This document shows, piece by piece, positions 59,948 to 64,000 of a stretch of DNA of 64,000 bases. The stretch is taken from assembly GCA_050084515.1 (NCBI GenBank), contig CM114271.1:50592001-50656000 (forward strand). The letters are read 5' to 3'. A program made the translations under genes and the position numbers. The stretch comes from Blasia pusilla (lineage: Eukaryota; Marchantiophyta; Marchantiopsida; Blasiales). Every line of letters starts with the position of its first letter. Within the stretch, counting starts at the first letter, position 1. The notes beneath the pieces were generated by a model. That model was not told where the DNA came from. It did no database searches and saw only the letters and a list, made by a program, of their open reading frames with translations.

Positions 59948-62719
59948 TCATGTGGTCTTTGCAATTCTGACTAGGATGTCACGGAGGGCTCTTGGTTGGG
60001 AAAAGAAAGCTGCATGATCAGCACCGTATAACTTAAAGGTTTTCTCAGGAGGATTGGCGGCGATTATCTGTGCTTGCTCAAATGGTAGTACGCCGAGATC
60101 TTCTGATGTTTTGATGTAGAATCTCCTCACTCTTCCGTAGTTCCCTGGGGTCAGAGTGATTGGCTCGTTCCCTGGTACATATGGTGTTGGAACGACCAGA
60201 GTCTGAGCAAGGACGACTGCCTGCAACCAGCCATCTATGGTGTGAATTTTTTTTCTAAGATACGAAACTTAACTACCCTCTGCTTGAGCATTCATTCTGT
60301 AGCAGAACTAAGAGCTGCTGTGTATATCGAGCTATCCGTGGCTGTGGATTGCCACTGGCCATGCCTATGCTTGTTGAACTCATGAGTCTCTTTTTAAGAT
60401 ACTTAAGCTAGGTACACTCTGCTTGACCTGTCATCCTGTAGTGGAAGTTCCGAGAGATGCTCGAGTGAGCTACCCCTTGACTGTGGGTTCAGCACTATGC
60501 TAATTCTAACCCTAAACCATGTTTCTAAAATTTCTAATATTCAAAGTGTAGCTACACTGTGCTTGAGAAATCCTACTGTGGCGGAACTTGTGAGATCCGC
60601 TGGGATTTCAGCTATCGCATATGCTTCGGTTGAGCACTAGTGACAACCTCTGCCTTCGACGTGTAGTGAAGCATGCGGTACGTAATCGGATAGATCTAAG
60701 AGAACGATCGCATTGAGTGGAGGGTCTCTTCAGGAGCCATCCTGGCTAGACTGAAGTTCAATATGAGTAGATCCAGGTGATTAGAAACTGCCTGCTCTAG
60801 ATCTTCTTAGGAATCTGATAGTAAACAAGAGTACTTTTTAAACATCGTAACATTTATAAGCTGAGACTCTATTGTATAGCTATGGCTCCATCCAATGAAA
60901 ACGGTTCGATTTGTGATACCTCCTCGGGGCTCTTGTTGTAGAAGTAAGCGGCCAAAGTATCCCTATCGAGGCTAAAAGAGGTTGGAGGGTCGTTGTTCAG
61001 TATCAAGTTACCATCTGCGAGTAAGCGCGTGAATACCTGCCACACAGCAGGGTGCAAACATTTAAAAGAACAAAGTTATGATGTCTTGGAGTCGACGATC
61101 ATCCGTGCCAAGCCCTGAAGGTTTTCTGATATGTTTCTTCTCGCTTAGTGCATGACTGACACTCCAAACGCGGGATGCAGAGATTGACTTAATTTTAGCA
61201 TGGCATGAAGCAGATGTGATAGTGGAAAAGAGCTTGTTTGACAAGTGCAGAGCACGAACAGAGATTACTCCAGTACAGCAGTTTTATCAGCATCAGGACC
61301 CAAAGGTGAAACGTTTTCTAGTGTAATTATCTACACCATTGTGAACCTGTTCGTGTGCAGGTCTGTTCATCCATCCTCCACGAACAGATATCAAGACTAC
61401 GGCTGCAAGATTACCGAGGGAGGGAAAGCGTCGAAGAATGTTTGGTTGTTGACTGGCATGCTTGCTGCCAGATACACAGCTTTAGCAATCTTGGACGGGT
61501 ATTTCTCCATGATAACTGAAATGGGGCCTCCTCCTAAGCTGTGTCCCACGAGGATGGTCTGCAGGTCCAACTTATTCAAGATCAGGAACAGCCAACAAGG
61601 TAGCATTTCGACAAAATCGGTGAACAAGCTAGTCACACAGTGAAGGTTAGTACATCCAAACTAAGGATGAGATTCATACATTCGACTTCCAAAGCTGTGT
61701 CCCACGAGGATGGTCTGCAGTTCCAACTTATTCAAGATCAGGGACAGCCAATAAGGTAGCATTTTGACAAAATGGATGAACCAGCTAGTCACACAGAGAA
61801 TGTTAGTACATCCAAACTAAGGATGAGATTCACACATTCGACTTCCAACTTCGATCAACGTTCACACATTATGCTTACACCATGTCTGACTTCACTGATA
61901 GCAGCTATAGCCGTAGTTCTTAGACAGCACAATGACCCACGCTTCACATGTAGCTGAGCAGTTACCGGTTTGAGGATGCTGGAAGCGAAGAGGTCACTTA
62001 GTGGTTGCAGGTAGTCCTCCACACTCTTCACATTCTCTGCAAAAGCTTTGTTCACTCCTTGCGAAGTGAGGTCTACTGCTGTCGCACTTAACCCTACATC
62101 TTGGAGAAATGCTATGACCTCGGAAAAACACCACGCGCCATGCCCTATCCCATGCACAAACACAAAGTCTGGATTTTCTTGGGTCACCTGTATACGAGAT
62201 CTCAAGTAAGCCAATTTTCAGCTTTAAGTAAAGAAAATAATTTCCCAGCTGAAAAAAAATTGAATAGTTTACACATACAAAGACTGAAGCTTGGAACAAC
62301 GTAACACAAATGGGCACAAACTTAATGTGTTTCTGAATGGATTTCACTCTGCGTGGCCGTAACGGAGATTGTTCAAGAGCTTCAAGTCGACTGACGACAA
62401 TATGAAGCTCATTCAGTTCGAACTGGGAAACAGATGATTCAAGCCAAAGCATGCAAACGGATTTGGTGTAGATAAACTTTCCAGGCCTTTTTTGCAGCCG
62501 AAGATGCTGAAAGGAATAAACACGACTAGAGTGCGTGAATCAATGCACCGCTTAAGAGTTAGGAACTCACGGAAGAGTGTAGCAGTAGTCAATGAAATGA
62601 AGTTGTCAACTCACAGTTGGTTGCGCGTCTGCTGCATGAAGCCATTGGAAGATCGCCAGCAAGTACAGCACAATCAGAATCACTCGTACAAACAGGGGCA
62701 GATCTCCAAGTCCAGCCAT
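59948..62719 (-). CDS. Methylesterase-family alpha/beta hydrolase with signal peptide (five exons)
   Basis: Minus-strand exons 62719-62615, 62187-61966, 61570-61415, 61036-60920 and 60220-59948, all phase 0 with GT..AG introns, give 290 residues. The family (plant MES, relatives of SABP2 and hydroxynitrile lyase) hydrolyses methyl esters of small acids such as salicylate, jasmonate or indole-acetate. Landmarks: FVFVHGIGHGAWCF (oxyanion loop), ATAVDLTSQG, nucleophile elbow TILVGHSLGGG, KAVYLAASMP, RFYIKTSEDLGVLP with the acid residue, and KLYGADHAAFFSQPRALRD with the catalytic His. Exon 1 encodes MAGLGDLPLFVRVILIVLYL and a hydrophobic run ending HAADAQPT: a signal peptide or anchor, unusual because most family members are cytosolic. 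The exon 3 acceptor (AATAAG|TTG) is the least certain. Substrate cannot be told. Confidence 0.8.
61536..61847. repeat. 156-bp tandem duplication copying the 5' part of esterase exon 3
   Basis: 61536-61691 and 61692-61847 are adjacent direct copies at roughly 90% or better identity. Each contains the intron 2 acceptor side plus the codons for QTILVGHS, so a second, truncated copy of the nucleophile elbow lies in intron 2. In the intronic copy Leu-Asp-Leu becomes Leu-Glu-Leu and the frame runs into non-exonic sequence after GHS. Confidence 0.9.
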
Positions 62720-62764
62720 TGACCTGCCGGCCATTTCAACTCAACCAAGCTCGAGATGGTCTTA

Positions 62765-62795
62765 TCTCTCTCTCTCTCTCTCCCTCTCTCTCCGT
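62765..62795. repeat. (CT)n tract upstream of the esterase gene
   Basis: About 31 bp of TCTC repeat with one CCC interruption, 46-76 bp upstream of the esterase ATG. Read on the gene's strand it is a GA-rich tract, a common plant core-promoter or leader feature. Confidence 0.8.
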
Positions 62796-62799
62796 TGAT

Positions 62800-64000
62800 G
62801 TAAAGGAGTTAACTTCGCACCTTTCGAAATCGGGAGATGCTTTCGGAGCTCCAAAGTTGTGGACTTCGCAGATGATCATGACCATCTCTGGAAATTAAGC
62901 GCGTATTTATACACTCTTTAACCGAGCATCTCAAAGAATAGAACCTCTGAAAAGTTAAAAAGATAGAAAGTGGTTATCTTAATCATTTGATGTTCATCTC
63001 CTGTGGAACTATTATCCTTCACTTTCTCACGTCTTTTTGAGGCTTTTGCGTGGGCATCGGACAGTCTCTTGACGTGGCCCTGTCCTCGATGAATTGAATC
63101 CTGATTAGCGGTGAATCGGCCACTCCCTAAGCTGCAACTTCCTTTCTTCCATTCGATCAATCCCTCCCCAGCCCCAGGCTTTGGGCGAAGACCTAGCAGT
63201 GATCCGGTCCAATTTTGTATCTTGAGCTCCAATGGGCTTCATAGCGCGTGGTAATTGAGGATTGTCGAATAGCTTACTTGACTGATTCGATAGAGTATGT
63301 TTATGTATCATGCAAGAAAATGATTGCATGATGTATGGACTTCGGTCAGCTGAATTCTTGACTACAGATGCGAGATGTTGAAAGGACATGACTTCAGAGA
63401 GCAGTCCCGTCTCAGAAACACACAAATGAGCACTTTCCAGAAGCAGAAAGCAATAGTCGCCGGATTTGTGGGCAGCTGAGGCTTTGCGTTGGCTTCGCTC
63501 CATCATCCATCGTTCCTCGGCTTCACTTCAGCCGCTTCCAATTCGCACTTTGCAGTTTTGATGGCGATTATCATTTCTGTCATCAGCATGACGCTACTAC
63601 TTTCAGCACTGCACTTTCCCCCCATTCCTTTCCCCACGTTGCCAAAGACGTGACTGTTGGGCCCCTCTGCCTCTCGCCATAGCCAGAAGCCACCCTCTAG
63701 GTGAATTCTCGATCTGAGTCTCGAACACGTAAGCTCTAGCTCGGATGGTTTTCTTTCAAACATGATTCGAGTACGTGAAGGCCACACCCGGTCAAACATG
63801 CAGCTCGTTTCAAGGGCTTTTAGCTTTTAGAGACGCTAGATCAACTTTTAGCTTTTTGAGAGGTCACCCATCTTCTAGAATCATAATGTGAAATTCGATG
63901 GCGAATTTCACAGTATGACTGCATCGGAAGCAACGTTCGTCACGAGATCAGACGTGGGTTGACTCTGGGACTCATGTTCTCCCGTGTAGACCGTGGATGT
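62800..64000. other. Intergenic, nothing recognised
   Basis: Probably promoter of the minus-strand esterase gene at the left end. Frames 63506-63105 and 63799-63503 (minus) have no recognisable domain. A gene entering from beyond 64000 cannot be excluded. Confidence 0.4.

Noticed and set aside
60869-60919. Esterase exon 4 extended to a stop at 60869
   Set aside because: The extension ends the protein before the catalytic Asp and His; splicing at GAG|GTATCA joins in phase to AVVLAQTLVVPTPY, restoring the family pattern.

Overview
The window is nuclear DNA of a land plant. Its clearest anchor is an intact six-exon gene for a plant-type ubiquitin-activating enzyme E1. Beside it are plant-type intron-containing genes (a tocopherol-cyclase-like protein and a methylesterase-family hydrolase) and nested LTR retrotransposons and Mutator-like DNA. 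Introns are mostly 200-800 bp. I cannot place the species; a non-flowering lineage (moss, lycophyte, fern grade or gymnosperm) is my guess, not something the sequence proves.

Layout. 1-7.6 kb: AT-rich intergenic DNA with degraded coding fragments and a 430-bp fragment (copy C) of the retrotransposon family that dominates the window. 8.3-13.5 kb: UBA1 on the + strand. 14.6-19.7 kb: a five-exon tocopherol-cyclase/AttH-like gene on the - strand, convergent with UBA1. 20.6-24 kb: a reverse-transcriptase-like tail fragment and a decayed copia element (+). 24.9-35.9 kb: Ty3/gypsy copy A (-), split by an ~8.1-kb insertion (about 26789-34883) that carries a decayed Mutator-like transposase with a SWIM finger and about 40 copies of an imperfect palindrome built on CAACCCGTCGGA / TCCGACGGGTTG. 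36.1-38.1 kb: a copia-type LTR with an internal insertion. 38-43.9 kb: AT-rich DNA with unrecognised - strand coding fragments. 43.9-51.4 kb: Ty3/gypsy copy B (-). 51.4-55.7 kb: leader, LTR-like and unassigned DNA. 55.8-58.4 kb: a three-exon + strand gene for a small secretory, single-span membrane protein with a cadherin-like beta-sandwich. 59.9-62.7 kb: a five-exon - strand methylesterase-like gene with a signal peptide and a 156-bp tandem duplication.

The main discovery is copy B. It reads Gag (zinc knuckles) - aspartic protease - C5 cytosine DNA methyltransferase - reverse transcriptase - RNase H - integrase - PHD finger, mostly in one reading frame. The methyltransferase region (about 48355-47425) has motif I, the catalytic PCQ, an ENV-like motif, the RxR motif and the C-terminal motifs in canonical order. 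The element would have made both a DNA-methylation writer and a chromatin-reader-like finger. Copy B is dead: at least 18 in-frame stops (13 TAG, 5 TGA, no TAA by hand reading), a 4-bp slippage and a deletion in the reverse transcriptase. Most stops look like CAG to TAG or CGA to TGA, the mark expected from deamination of CHG- and CG-methylated cytosine.

The host genes look functionally unrelated: protein ubiquitination, prenyl-lipid or related plastid chemistry, a cell-surface protein and an ester hydrolase.
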